From assembly GCA_025449115.1 (NCBI GenBank), contig JAHLKC010000209.1, positions 1-48,137 of the forward strand: a stretch of DNA of 48,137 nt. The letters are read 5' to 3'. The notes below the pieces were generated by a model that was not told the origin of the DNA, made no database searches, and saw only the letters and a list, made by a program, of their open reading frames with translations. Shown one piece after another: positions 1-10,490 of the stretch (its first letter is position 1; the number at the start of each line of letters is the position of its first letter). The translations under genes were made by a program, and so were the position numbers. The stretch is from Chytridium lagenaria. Its lineage: Eukaryota > Chytridiomycota > Chytridiomycetes > Chytridiales > Chytridiaceae.

Positions 1-300
1 ATGCATGACTTGCTGATGGTCTTTTCAAAATACTCTTCGAAGGCATGTTGGGCTTCATCCAAGTACAAGATCGGATTTCTTTTCGTACAGAGAGGTAATC
101 CATTCCCTCTCTCCAGCAGAGAACTTTTTGAATACAGACACCCTCTTTTTATCTCGAAGCTCCCCGTTTCTCTCGAAGTCCTCTATCCAGTTGGTAATTG
201 TGGATCGGCCTTGACTGCGTTAAAGATTACAAGGGACTTAACAAGCCTTACTCTTGCAAAAAAGGGTTGCCAGTCTCGCTTTCTTAAGTCCAAGAAAGAA
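1..300 (-). pseudogene. Tc1/mariner-type transposase N-terminal remnant (runs off window)
   Basis: Reading the minus strand from about 210 down to 1 gives a helix-turn-helix-like stretch with the pieces RSTITNWIEDFERNG and EREWITSLYEKKSDL, then after a one-base frame change YLDEAQHAFEEYFEK. The order 'start-of-second-helix S-T-I, then E..I..L....p.l.LDE.Q..f' is typical of the N-terminal DNA-binding part of Tc1/mariner/IS630-like transposases. Upstream (210-300) the frame is broken by stops, and the catalytic DDE part would lie beyond position 1. I infer a decayed DNA transposon. It could also be a domesticated HTH protein; the family call rests on pattern only. Confidence 0.4.
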
Positions 301-1620
301 GTACATGTAGATGCAGTATTCCTTTACTGCACGGGATGCATGTTGATGGGTAACAGTCTGAATGACTTCGGACATTTAAATTTTTAAATTTTAATATTTA
401 ATCATAATAAATATATTTAATATTTATTATTTTTGTTGTGGAGGAGAGCGAGAGTTACACAATCTCTCCCGCCAAAATCCAACTTTGAACAGGACTCACA
501 ATATGACTTGTCAAGATAATTTGGATGGGCAAGGTTGTAGCGATGGTGTACTGTGAATTCTTTTTTGCACGGTAAATTGGATGGGAGAGATGTGTGTGTG
601 GGGGGGTATCTCCTTCCCATTCCACTTCCTTTCCGGTCCATGAACAAGCCTCAAATACGCAACATTAACATTACCCAATGGCTGAAGAGGTTGGAGAAGG
701 AGAGATAGTATTGATGTTGGATTATTCATGGACGTTCAATCAATGACTGCACGATGAGATGGCTTTAACGAATACTTTGATGCTTTCTGTAGAGATTGCG
801 ATGGACGGGCGTGTGCGATGGTGGTGAGTTCATTTTGTTGGGGTTTTAAAAAGAGGTGGTGGAATGGCAGGTGAGATTCTCGACGGTGGACGGTGAAATG
901 TAATGGTGGATGCTCTTGACCAGGTGTTTTTTTTTTGTTGGACAGGGGGAGTTGAGAAGCAGGAACGGGTGAAGGCGACGGCGACGTCGGCTATAGGATT
1001 TATTTGAATGATGTTGGGGTTGTGAAGAACCTGCGGGCCTATTTGGAGACGAGTTTGACAAAGGAGCCGAGACCGAGTGCTGGGAAGATTCAGGGGGTTG
1101 TGGATTATGTAAGATCCTAGAGAGTGCAGTTTCTTTTATTTTCTTTCGCGTTGGTGTTGTTGTTGTTGGTATGTTATGTTTTTTTGTTGAACTCCTTTCT
1201 ATCCTTTTTTATACTAGCGTTCGTTATCATGTTTGGTTCTATTTTTCTATCAATCTTTTTCTGGGGAACTTCACGTTGATTTTTTTGTTTCTTTTCATTT
1301 TGACGTCTGTCTTGTTTATATTGTCCTTCGTTTTTTCGTGAATAAAGTATACTTTTACCTGTCGTTTTTCCTTCCAGTTTCGAGACCAATCTCCACTCTC
1401 ACCCCCCCCGTCCCAGTCCTCATGCAGCGACGTAAACGCAATCAAACCCTTCTGATCCCCCACCTCCACCGTCCAACCAACACCCCCCAACTCTCCACCA
1501 TCACCGTTTGACCAACACTCGACGTGACTGTTGGGTTAAAGGTGATGTGAAGTGGATTCATTCTTTATTTAAATAATTATTTATTAAAGGATGGGGATGG
1601 TTCATCAGTTAATAAATATA

Positions 1621-1700
1621 AGAGCTTACATAAACAACAATAATAATAAATAAATAAATAAATAAATAAAAAAATAATAATAAAATAATAATATATTCAT
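1621..1700. repeat. AT-rich (TAAA)n/(AAT)n microsatellite
   Basis: A run of AAAT and AAT units (about 1640-1695) lies in an AT-rich stretch. Directly visible low-complexity sequence. Confidence 0.8.
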
Positions 1701-1864
1701 CCAATAGGAATTTAACAGTTTATGAGAGGAACACAAACAATAAAAACAAATAAAAACAAATATAAAATAATTTAGTATTTGTCATACAACAACACCTCTT
1801 TACAGTCGTACAATTCAGTATATTTTATTATTATTATTAAGGCCGTCATTTCAATCTAATTCAC

Positions 1865-2095
1865 AGTACAGTACTGCTACTCCTACTGCTGACTGCAACC
1901 ACTGACTACTACTGACTGACTGACTACCCGTATCCATTCCTTCAATTCCATCAACATCAACATCAACATCAACATCACATCACATCCATTGCATCCATCC
2001 ATCCATTGTATCCCATAGACATCAAGGAGAAATAGACTCTCTGGAACAACCATAGACAGACAAGACAGAGATAGAGAGAGAGACAGAGACAGGGA
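1865..2095. repeat. Compound microsatellites in the 5' flank of the 2194 gene
   Basis: Successive short tandem units are visible: ACTG/CTACT units (about 1870-1925), CATCAA units (about 1951-1975), CATCCATC units (about 1983-2008) and GA/CAGA units (about 2050-2095). They sit immediately upstream of a coding region and probably fall in promoter or 5' UTR. Confidence 0.7.
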
Positions 2096-2193
2096 TAGCT
2101 TTTACCATTCAACAACTCTCTTCACTTCCTCATCATCAACAACAACATCATCATTATGGTCACCTTCTTTCTTCAAGTTCAAGAACCTCCATC

Positions 2194-2884
2194 ATGCAGA
2201 AATCTTTAACGTCTTGCTTCCTCGTCATTGCCATTGCTTCTCTCCTCGTCCCTGCTTTGCCTCAAGGACCTGGTGGCCCTGATGTCTCTTCCTCTCTGGG
2301 TCCCCTCCCTTCGCAGACCTTGTCGACTGTGAGTATTTTCAATTTTAAATCTTTGTTGCGAACAATGATTAGAGGGGAGAGTCTTTCTATTCTACTTTTT
2401 TATAGAGAGTATGGATACTTTATTGTGCATTACAACAACTGCTATATTACGACTGCCCGTCGGCAGCAATATCTAGACAGATATACTAATTATTATAACC
2501 AAATCATCAGATTATCCCTGAAGAAACCCTCCCCACCGTCCCAGTCCCTACCATTATCTCTACAGTCACCGATGACATTCCTATCGAGACAGAAGAGACC
2601 ACCACCGACGCTGTACCCGTCTCCTCCGTCACTCCGTTCGTCCCGCCATCACCACCCAACCTACCTTTGTTCAAAACCCCGTCCTCACACAGGCCCCCGC
2701 TGTCCCATCTTCCTTCTTTATCACCCCAACCACGACATCCACTGCATCCGTTCAAGGCATTCATTCGTATGCCATGAGGGAGTTTCCGAATGGACTTATC
2801 TACGGACTTGTGTTTGGAGGGTTCTTTATTTTGCTGATTGTGGGCGCAGGTACTTACAGTTGGATGGTGAGGGAGAAGAAGTAG
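2194..2884 (+). CDS. Small secreted single-pass membrane protein, Pro/Thr-rich ectodomain (two exons)
   Basis: The start ATG at 2194 opens a signal peptide: a short basic start, then a hydrophobic core (FLVIAIASLLVPAL). Exon 1 ends in phase 0 at 2328. The intron 2329-2510 has a GTGAGT donor, a TACTAAT-like branch site near 2485 and a CAG acceptor. Exon 2 begins IIPEETLPTVPVP and is rich in P, T and S. After a one-base frame change near 2640 the better frame continues to a transmembrane helix (LIYGLVFGGFFILLIVGAGT) and a short basic tail (MVREKK) before TAG at 2882-2884. The topology suggests a type I surface protein of about 170 residues. I do not recognise the family. Without the frame change the protein would end earlier at a TGA and lack the membrane anchor. 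Confidence 0.6.
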
Positions 2885-3890
2885 ATTGAGATGCGTTTGC
2901 TTTTCTTTTCTACTTTTATTTCCCTTTTGGATCCTTTTTTTTCAAAATTGATCGCCTTTTCAAACGTTGGTTCAAATCAATTAGCTCGTCTCTTTCTTTC
3001 TTTTTCTTCTTTGCCTTTCTTTCCGTTTGTTTTTTTTTTAGAGTTTTTACTTTGTGAATCTATTATCTCACGTTGTTTTTTTTTTTTGAAAACCATCATC
3101 ATTTCTCTTATTTCCCTTTCCCATTCGCCCTCTCTCCTTAAAAAGCCCCTGCTGTTAAACAAGTTTTCCATATATTTTGTGATTTTCTTTCCCGCTTCCA
3201 ATCGAGCGCTTTCCACCTTTCTATATGCCTTTGGACTTTCTGCACTCCGAAATTAGTGTTTTAACCTCAAGTCAGTGTCATTAAAAGCATACAGTGCTCA
3301 TTCCACATTGTTTTTTTTGTTGATTTTATATTCTTTTGTTTGCTGGTGTTTGTGGAGGTGGTGGTGATGTGTTTTTTTTTTACTGTTATCCTAAATATCA
3401 GCGACGCGATCCTTCTAATTCCCGTCACGAATTAGGTAAATATGTCGTTGAAAAAGTTTTTTTTTCTTCCAATGGACGATCTTCTTTACGCCACTTCTGG
3501 CGCTCCCCCAGAAATTTTGCTCAATGTTTTTTTTTTGCTTTACACCCTGTGTCTGTTGAACGACAACAACCCGTGAATGAAAACCCGCATCCATCCTTAA
3601 AGTCACAACCGTTTCTCGTAGATCTTTGGACGCCCTTCGTTGTCGCTGTTATGCGCAGTAGGAACGATGACGGATTTCGGGATAGAGTTCTTGGAATGTC
3701 CCAACCGTAATGTAGGGCGATGAAGGTATGAAGATTTTTGTTCTTTTCTTTTCATGGGGGTTCGTTTATCTAGATTCTCATGTGTTTGGGATAGGTTAGG
3801 GAAACGCTTTGTGAAAAAAAAAGGGTCACGCTTTTTTTAAATGTGATGGGCATAACGATCAAAGTGTGTTGGTTGACGCGCGAGATGTAG
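2885..3890. other. Intergenic, T-rich; no convincing gene
   Basis: The sequence downstream of the membrane protein gene is rich in T homopolymers. A short frame from about 3440 (MSLKKFFFLPMDDLLYATSG) runs about 45 codons to a TGA, but it consists partly of T-runs and has no recognisable motif. I do not call it a gene. Confidence 0.4.
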
Positions 3891-3891
3891 T

Positions 3892-4254
3892 TGTTGGGAA
3901 CCAGTGAGGCTCCATTGCCGCCTTTTAAGCCAACAATGCCAACCTTGGTGACAAATGTAACAAATTAAGGATCAAGTTACACCAGTCTATAAGTTCACAA
4001 AGTTACAAACTTTGTTGCACTCGCTGATTTGACTTTGTCCCTCCTTCATCCCTTCATCCCTTCATCCGTTTACTCAGAAATGCCAAAGTGGCGGTACGCT
4101 TCCCTTGAAGCAGCCCGCACCAACTCTGAAGGGAACAGCGCTGGTATATAAATGGAACTCATCTCCTACCTCACACCTCAACTTTTTTTGTACTCGCAAG
4201 CGCTCCCCTCCTAGTCGACACAATCTATCAACTCAATAAACTCTCTTTACTACA
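3892..4254 (+). repeat. Possible solo LTR (weak)
   Basis: The segment starts TGTTGGGAACC and ends TTACTACA, so it has TG...CA ends. It contains a TATATAAAT box (about 4144) and AATAAA (about 4235) in the order expected for an LTR promoter and poly(A) signal. A TGG that could begin a primer-binding site lies four bases after the end. There is no target-site duplication and no second copy in the window, so an ordinary promoter region is an equally fair reading. Confidence 0.25.
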
Positions 4255-4566
4255 CTTTTGGTGCTACACATACTGTTCCTCGCGTTTTCCACGAGTATAT
4301 AGTGAAGGTTCTGCTGTTGAGTCGGATCGTGTTAAAGCGATATATAACCGTGGAAGTCAAACCCTTTTTGTAGTGTTCCATCAAAAAAACGGTTTTGAAG
4401 GCACGATCTTGAATTTGGGAGACTTTAACAGTAGCGAGGAGGCGAATACCTTTTTTGTATATATAAAACGAGGAAACTTCAAACCATGAAATGTGTGAAT
4501 AACAACGCTCCACATATACTTTAAGCAAAAAAAAAAATTGCATTAAGGTTGTCGGGAAGGGTTAAC
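4255..4566. other. 5' flank of DUF4470 gene A
   Basis: A TATATATAAAAC stretch lies about 100 bp before the ATG at 4567 and could be its TATA element. The plus strand is open for about 75 codons without an ATG (including NGFEGTILNLGDFNSSEEAN) up to a TGA near 4490. I cannot assign it. Confidence 0.3.
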
Positions 4567-7500
4567 ATGGCGCATCCTGTCGTCTTCACCCCAGAGCCGT
4601 TCTTTTACGCATTCGGGAATGTCCCGCCCGTCAACTTGTTGCAGGATCTCGCACCAGAGGAACCTGCGACTGTGCTGTTGTTGGGATGGGGATCCAAGGA
4701 GTATCTTGTATTCGGTGCGACATGCTGTTGGAGTGGATGCAGACAAGTATCCAGTGAAGCAGGGTGAGTGGATGGGGTTTAGGAATGATGGTTGATGGTT
4801 GGGGGTTGGTGGTGGGAGACGTGGTGTACTGAAATGGGGAAAGCAGAGGGAATGGTATGGGGTTGGGAATGGATGATTTGGATTGAGAGGGGGGGAGGGG
4901 TTGGAGGGGGACAATGGGTGTAGTGAAAGTCGGGTCGCAAGTGGGACTGTGGTTTGCAAGTCGATATTACTATGGTTGTCCATTCTTTCACCATAACCAG
5001 CTTGATTTTTTTAACCGCGATGGCAGCGACTTTCAATGTTTACGACTTTCTTGTTGCTAATCCCACATCCAAGGAATTCGACTTCAAATGGACGTCACCT
5101 GCGTCGACTACGACACTGGCGTTCTCGGTAAATCCCAAACCCCCCATTTCTTACGCGTTTCCTTCCATCGACCCACAATAAATCTAACACACCTCCCTTT
5201 CAGCACGTAACGCCCTCCTCCTCTCCCTCCTCGCCGACGACAAGAAAAACACCCACACCCGTCAAATCTGGAACATCTTTTACCACACCCACCTCGACAT
5301 ATCCTCCCACGACCTTCTCCACGCCCATCTCCACCGTCTTCTTTCCTTCACAGCCTCCATACAAACATGGAACGCGTCCCCGTACGGCAGGTTTCTCCGA
5401 TTCAGCACAGACGCAACGTTCAGGACGTTGTGGCGTTGTGGCGGAAATATGGGACGGCGAAGGGGTGGGTGGGGGAGAAGACGTTTAGGTCGAGGTTTGA
5501 TATGGAGAAGGAGAGGTGTAGGAAGGATCATGTCGGGGTGCAGAAGAGTGTGTTGAATTTGTATAGGAGTTGTGGACCTATGTTTGCGGATGGGATTGCG
5601 TTGGCTAATGAAGGGTTTCAGCATTTTTGGAAAAAGGGAGTTGCGTTCTGGTATGTTGTTGAAACCTTTTCCCCGTTTATTCTCTTTTTTAATTCAATAC
5701 CCCCCTTCTTCTTTTTTTTTTCGCGGTTTCCGTTATTATCCTTTTTCGTTTATTTTAATCTGTTTCCGCGTATTTCGTCTGTGGATTTGTCCCCCAGGTT
5801 TACTTTCGTTTGTTTTATATCTGTAGGGTCGCCTTTAGATATTCAATTGTTCCTTCTTCATCATTGAGAATCATCGTCTTACCCTATTCAGAACATTATT
5901 GAAAATCATTATTTAACAACTTTTCAAAAAAACAACAACGTACAGGGATTCAACCACAATCCAAGCTTCCACGATCCCCAACCCTACTTTTTACTTTTGC
6001 TTCCGCGGTGATCGTTTCAACCTCCACTACGGAGTCGAGCCCATGTTTGGTTTCAGCATCGCCTCCCTCCTGATCCCCTGCAAAGACCAAGATTTTCTAG
6101 AAACCATCCAATCCTCCGACCCCCAAAGATTCCACCGCATAGCCGAATTCGCCTTCACCCAATTCACCGACTATGGACGATCTCTACGTCTTGTTCTCGC
6201 TGATCAAGATGTTGGAGATGTGTGGCCTGTTGTTGGAGTTGAGGGGTGAGGGAGGGGAGGTTTGTTGGGGTTGAGATGGGGAGGAGGACGAGGTTTGTGG
6301 TTAGGTTTGGGAATGCGGAGGTGTTGGCGTTTTGTAGGGCTTTGGATGATTTTGCGGTGACGGGGGAGAGGGAGACGGGACATTTTGCTATGCCGCAGTG
6401 TGGAGAGGGGATTGTGTTTGGAGGGGATTATTGTTTGGAGGGGGAGGTTGTGGAGGTTGGGGGTGGTGAGGGTGGAGATGGGGAGTGGGGAAGAAGAAGA
6501 AGAAGAATAGGAAGAAGAAGAAGAAGAAGAGGAAGGTTGGGGAGGGGAAGGTTGGGGAGGGGAAGGAGGATGAGGATAGAGAGGATGATGAGGATGAGGA
6601 TGATCGAGAGGTGATCGTGGTGGAGGAGAAGGATGTTGAGAAGAAGACGATAAAGGAAAAGGCAAGGAGTCTGAACACCCTGACGATAAAAGCAAGGAGG
6701 AGAAGGCGACAAAATCTACCGAAAGAGAGGGGTCAACAAATCAAAAGCGCGTCGTGATGCCAGCTCCCGTCGTTTTCAATGTCATTGACACGTCCAACCT
6801 TGCCGACCATTCGGGTATCATCAATCTCCTTAGCGTGTGTTCCCCTCTTTTAGCGCGTTCACCTTCCGCCACCCTCTTCACCGATACTCTCGTATCAGAC
6901 GGTACCTCTGATCCCATTGCCCAATTCGCCAACCGCATGCTCGGAGACGTCTCCGCCATGTCCCTCATCCTTGGCATCACCCCGTAGCCTACGTATCAGA
7001 ATTCACCACCACGTCACTCGTTCACGAGATCCTTGTTCACATGGTGACCAACCGGAAGGTTGACAGCGGGTACGTTGCGCAATATTACGATCGAGTGGCA
7101 TGGAAGGTGCCTTACCTTGGAGATTCTTTTGCTTGTCGGGTGGATGCAAAGTTGGGGGAACGAGGGCTTGATATTGATGCGAGATCGTTGGCGGTTTACC
7201 TGTTTAACGCGTTCAAGATGATGTTTGCGGATGAGGGACCACCGACTTTACCGGACAATGTGGCGTCGTTGATAAAGGCTGGACAGGTTCATTATATTCG
7301 GAAATCGTTCACGCAGCTTCTGCGACTTGTTCGGAGACGGTTCGCGGCGGGTTGGGATATGATTATGGATGATCTTGTTAGTATGATTGAAATGGATGAG
7401 ACGTTGATATTGGGGATGAATTCGATGCAGGATTTCCATTCCCATTGTTACATGAATGAGTTGAGGGAGACCAAGATGTTGAAACCCTCGAGAGGGGTAT

Positions 7501-9984
7501 TAGAGGCGATGTTTTCGAGTCAACCGATATTAAAGCATTGGAAACAAGTGCCTGAACTTGTTTGTGTGGTGATTGATGTGCCGATCAGTGCTTTGGGGGT
7601 GATGACGGATCCGAGTGTGCATCGTGGAGCGAGTAATACGGCGAGAGGGGCGTTTGCGATTCAGTGTGAGATTGAGTCGAGGGGGGGTTGCTTTATTTTT
7701 CCGACGTTCAGGCTGTGTGGGGAAAGGTGAGGGTTGTCAAGGGTCGCCGTTTGCAGGAGGATCTTGAGGTTGAGATTGATGTTGCGCCTGAGGGATGTAA
7801 TGTACCCCCTGAACCTCATACACCGCCGGTGAAGCCTCACGCTGTGACGAAGAATGGGGTTAAATCGATGGTAGTGTCGTTTTGGATACCAGGGTGGTTG
7901 TTTGAGTTGGATGGGATGGATACAATGAGGGTTGGGTTGATGTTGAGACATACGGTGTCATCGTATATGGCGTTTCAAGGGATTTTGGAACCAGAGCAGG
8001 GTTGTTTGAGACGGAGATTGGGGATGGACGGGTTTATGTGGTGAAGGAACGGCCGGGGTTGAGAGGACAGATTGGGAAGTTGAGGAGAGCTGCGAGACGG
8101 TTTTTGGGGGTGCTTTGGAGGGGGGTGAAGGTGGGAAGACGATGACGTTGCCTGTTGCGATGTGGGAGGGGGATTGTGGGATGGATTGTGATGAGAGGTT
8201 GAAAGGAGAGATGAGGATGAGTGGGGTTAAGGTTGAATTGGATGAAGGGGCGAAGAAGGTGGTGTGGTTGGTGAGGAGAGTTGATTTTGTGGGAGTTAAG
8301 GCGAAGGAGTGGATTTTGGGGGGTGGGGTTGTGACGGTGAAGCAGGTGGGACCTTGTTCTCTTGTGCTTGGTTTGGAAAAGTGGGGGATGGGACGGGGAG
8401 TGGACGGAATGGGGAGGCGACTTGGGGGTTGGCGTATCCGTTTCCTGTGAATGGGGAGGTTGCCAAGTTGAGGATTGCAAGAAAGTCGGGATACGTTGAG
8501 GTATGGTTTGGTTCTTTAGTTCTACGGTTCTTGTGTAATGAAGTGTGTAAAGGAAATGATTGTTCAGTTTCAATTATCTACTTCTGGTGGTGGCGAGGGG
8601 GAGGCCTGTTTATGATTATGATGACTGAGGTTGCTTTTTTTTTTTGTTTCCAAATTATAGGTCCTTGTTCCTATGTCTGGACATAAACTCGGGGAGGGTT
8701 TCCAGCAAGTTTCCGTTTCCCAGTTAATCTCATCAAGACACCGTCAGGGATTCTTATTCCTTCCATCTGGAATATTCACCGCGTGAACCTTGATCATCTC
8801 CCGTGTCTAAGCGTCTATGACGAAAGTGCACCCCAGCAAAACGGTCGTCGCCCTTTACGCCGCAACTTGAAACAACGCATGGAATTTCTTTCCACCCACA
8901 TGAGTTTTTCATTTTCCGAACGTGTGCGAGCGGTCCGAGAATTAAGTGACGGCTCTTACAGCGGTGTTGACGTGTTTGTGGATCTCAAGAGTTCCATTGC
9001 GACCATGTTGTTGCGATACCTTGGGATCACTGACGATGCTCCACAAAGCGCTGTGTTTGCGCTCGATAATCCTGATGAAGGTGGAGCATTTGCAGTGATA
9101 TTTGTGACGGATGTGATGTATGATGTGGCAGCGCATACGTTTACACTTGGACGTTTGTTTGCTACCGCTTACCTTCGATTTGATGGAACGTAATAATTGG
9201 AATTTGGGAGATTTTGCAAGGACGAACGGCGGTGGTCACGAAAGGGGATGAAGTTAAGCGTGGAAGGAGTTGTTTTGTGTGGCGACGGAGCGGTTGTCGA
9301 ACGTGGACGCATCGATGGGGTGTGATTATGTGAGAAAAGGGATACCTGTGTCGTATTCAATGGGGGTGAGCCCGCGTGGGCTGTGGAAAGGGGAAAGTTG
9401 GGAAAGGGTTTGGAAGGGTTCCTTTATGGAAACGTTTTGAAAAGGAGGTGACGAGGGCGGCTATACCATTGTTGTACCCTGCGGCGTTTTTAGAGAGGAG
9501 TGTGGAGGTGAATAAAGGGAAGAAGGGAGCACGGAGAGGGGGTATTGGGGGAGGCTTTAAACCGAGAGATATGGAAAAGCCGAGGTCGTTTGGAGGACCT
9601 GTACCGGTTGAAGGGGATTCGCCGGGGTTGACGTCGATGCTTGGTGGGTTATCTATGGAAGAGGCGAGGGAGTTTGTGAATGGTGGGAAGACGTCAACCT
9701 TTAAGGACTCCTCATCTGCTGTGAATAATTCAGGCAAGAACGTGGTGTCTTCTTCAAGTGAGAACATCAGCGGATTGACGGAGATGCCGGCGACTATGGT
9801 ACCGAATTTCTTTGATCCGACTTCAAAGGCGATGCGGGACGCGCTTGAAATGGCGAATGACTTTATGACAGAGCTATTTCCAAGTGCGCCTGCTGTGGAT
9901 GAGGAGGAGGATGAGAATGATTCGTATGATGACGATGATTTTCGTAAGTCCTGTATGGGGTATGAAGGGGGTTGGAAGATTTGA
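4567..9984 (+). CDS. Giant DUF4470 protein, tandem paralogue A (no MYND finger, many frameshifts)
   Basis: The N-terminus matches DUF4470 (PF14737, also named dynein assembly factor 3 N-terminal): [17 protein letters not shown], then a GDPR nucleotide-binding-like turn and [11 protein letters not shown]...ARNALLL. Exons: 4567-4763, 5074-5127, 5204-5650, 5946-8500, 8661-9984, with GT-AG introns in the same places as in paralogue B. After a Lys/Glu-rich linker (about 6480-6720) come [14 protein letters not shown] and a long family-specific body (for example [10 protein letters not shown]), then CGKGK and [15 protein letters not shown] near the C-terminus, and an acidic tail. The coding sum is about 1,500 residues. 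At least ten one-base frame changes are needed, for example near 4688 (a base missing against B before GDP), 5424, 6240, 6983, 7690, 8440 and 9190. No MYND motif was found before gene B starts. Function is unknown; DNAAF3, which shares the N-terminal domain, helps assemble dynein arms. Confidence 0.8.
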
Positions 9985-10490
9985 AAGGGAAAAAAAAGTG
10001 TGTTTTTTTTCTTGAAGAGTAGATATTTTTGATGATGTTTGGGTGTGTACATATGAGAGCTGTGTACATGTGTTGTTCTTGTTTTGGCTTTTCGTCGTTG
10101 GTTTTTTCATTATTTGCGTTGCTGTTGATGTCTTTCTTCTGCTTACTGTACATTCTTGTTCTTTTCGCTCCTCATGCTTTGGCCGTATTTCCTCCGCCTC
10201 CTTAATTTTTTCTCGCGTTCCCTTCTTTATACGATATTTTCGCCGGGAGTTGGGCCTTCTTATATTATTATTATTTTCCCCCTGGAATGGAAAGAGGACG
10301 GTCTCATTTCACTTCGATATGTTACGCATCTTGGATTATGTAAAGACCTGTCGACAGCCGCGGTGGCATGGGAATGAGCAACCACCAGTGCGCCATTGAC
10401 TCACACGGATGACAGGCTTGCCCTGTTCGGACACGACGGTGGATAAGTTCGTATTTATTTTTTTTTGAAAAATTTCAAACCTGAGCAGAG
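9985..10490. other. Intergenic spacer between the tandem paralogues
   Basis: T-rich 3' flank of paralogue A followed by the 5' flank of B. The start of B is preceded by a T-run and GCAGAG directly before ATGGCC. A possible GTAAGT donor inside A's last codons (about 9943) has no downstream MYND exon in this spacer. Confidence 0.5.

Larger units (their letters stand above)
390..2190. other. Gene-poor AT-rich region with exon-like scraps
   Basis: No gene can be defended here. Around 678-840 (+) a frame opens with MAEEVGEGEIVLMLDY, hits one in-frame TGA (about 744-746) and continues as HDEMALTNTLMLSVEIAMDG up to a GTGAGT donor near 832. Around 980-1120 (+) a second protein-like stretch reads GYRIYLNDVGVVKNLRAYLE and ends in TAG. 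The two may be exons of an unidentified, damaged gene. From 1560 on the sequence is AT-rich and then becomes the repeat-rich 5' flank of the gene at 2194. Confidence 0.3.

Noticed and set aside
1..387. 128-codon open frame on the plus strand
   Set aside because: It is the antisense shadow of the transposase-like HTH reading on the minus strand; its own protein shows no motif.
1621..1700. Candidate replication origin or CRISPR-like array
   Set aside because: The AAAT units are a simple microsatellite without spacers; AT-richness alone does not support an origin call.
3340..3710. 124-codon plus-strand frame downstream of the membrane protein gene
   Set aside because: Rich in F from T-runs, no motif, and an alternative short frame overlaps it with no more support.
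6204..6712. Pro/Ser-rich minus-strand frames of 90-160 codons
   Set aside because: They are antisense of the Lys/Glu-rich linker of DUF4470 gene A, and low-complexity in all frames.
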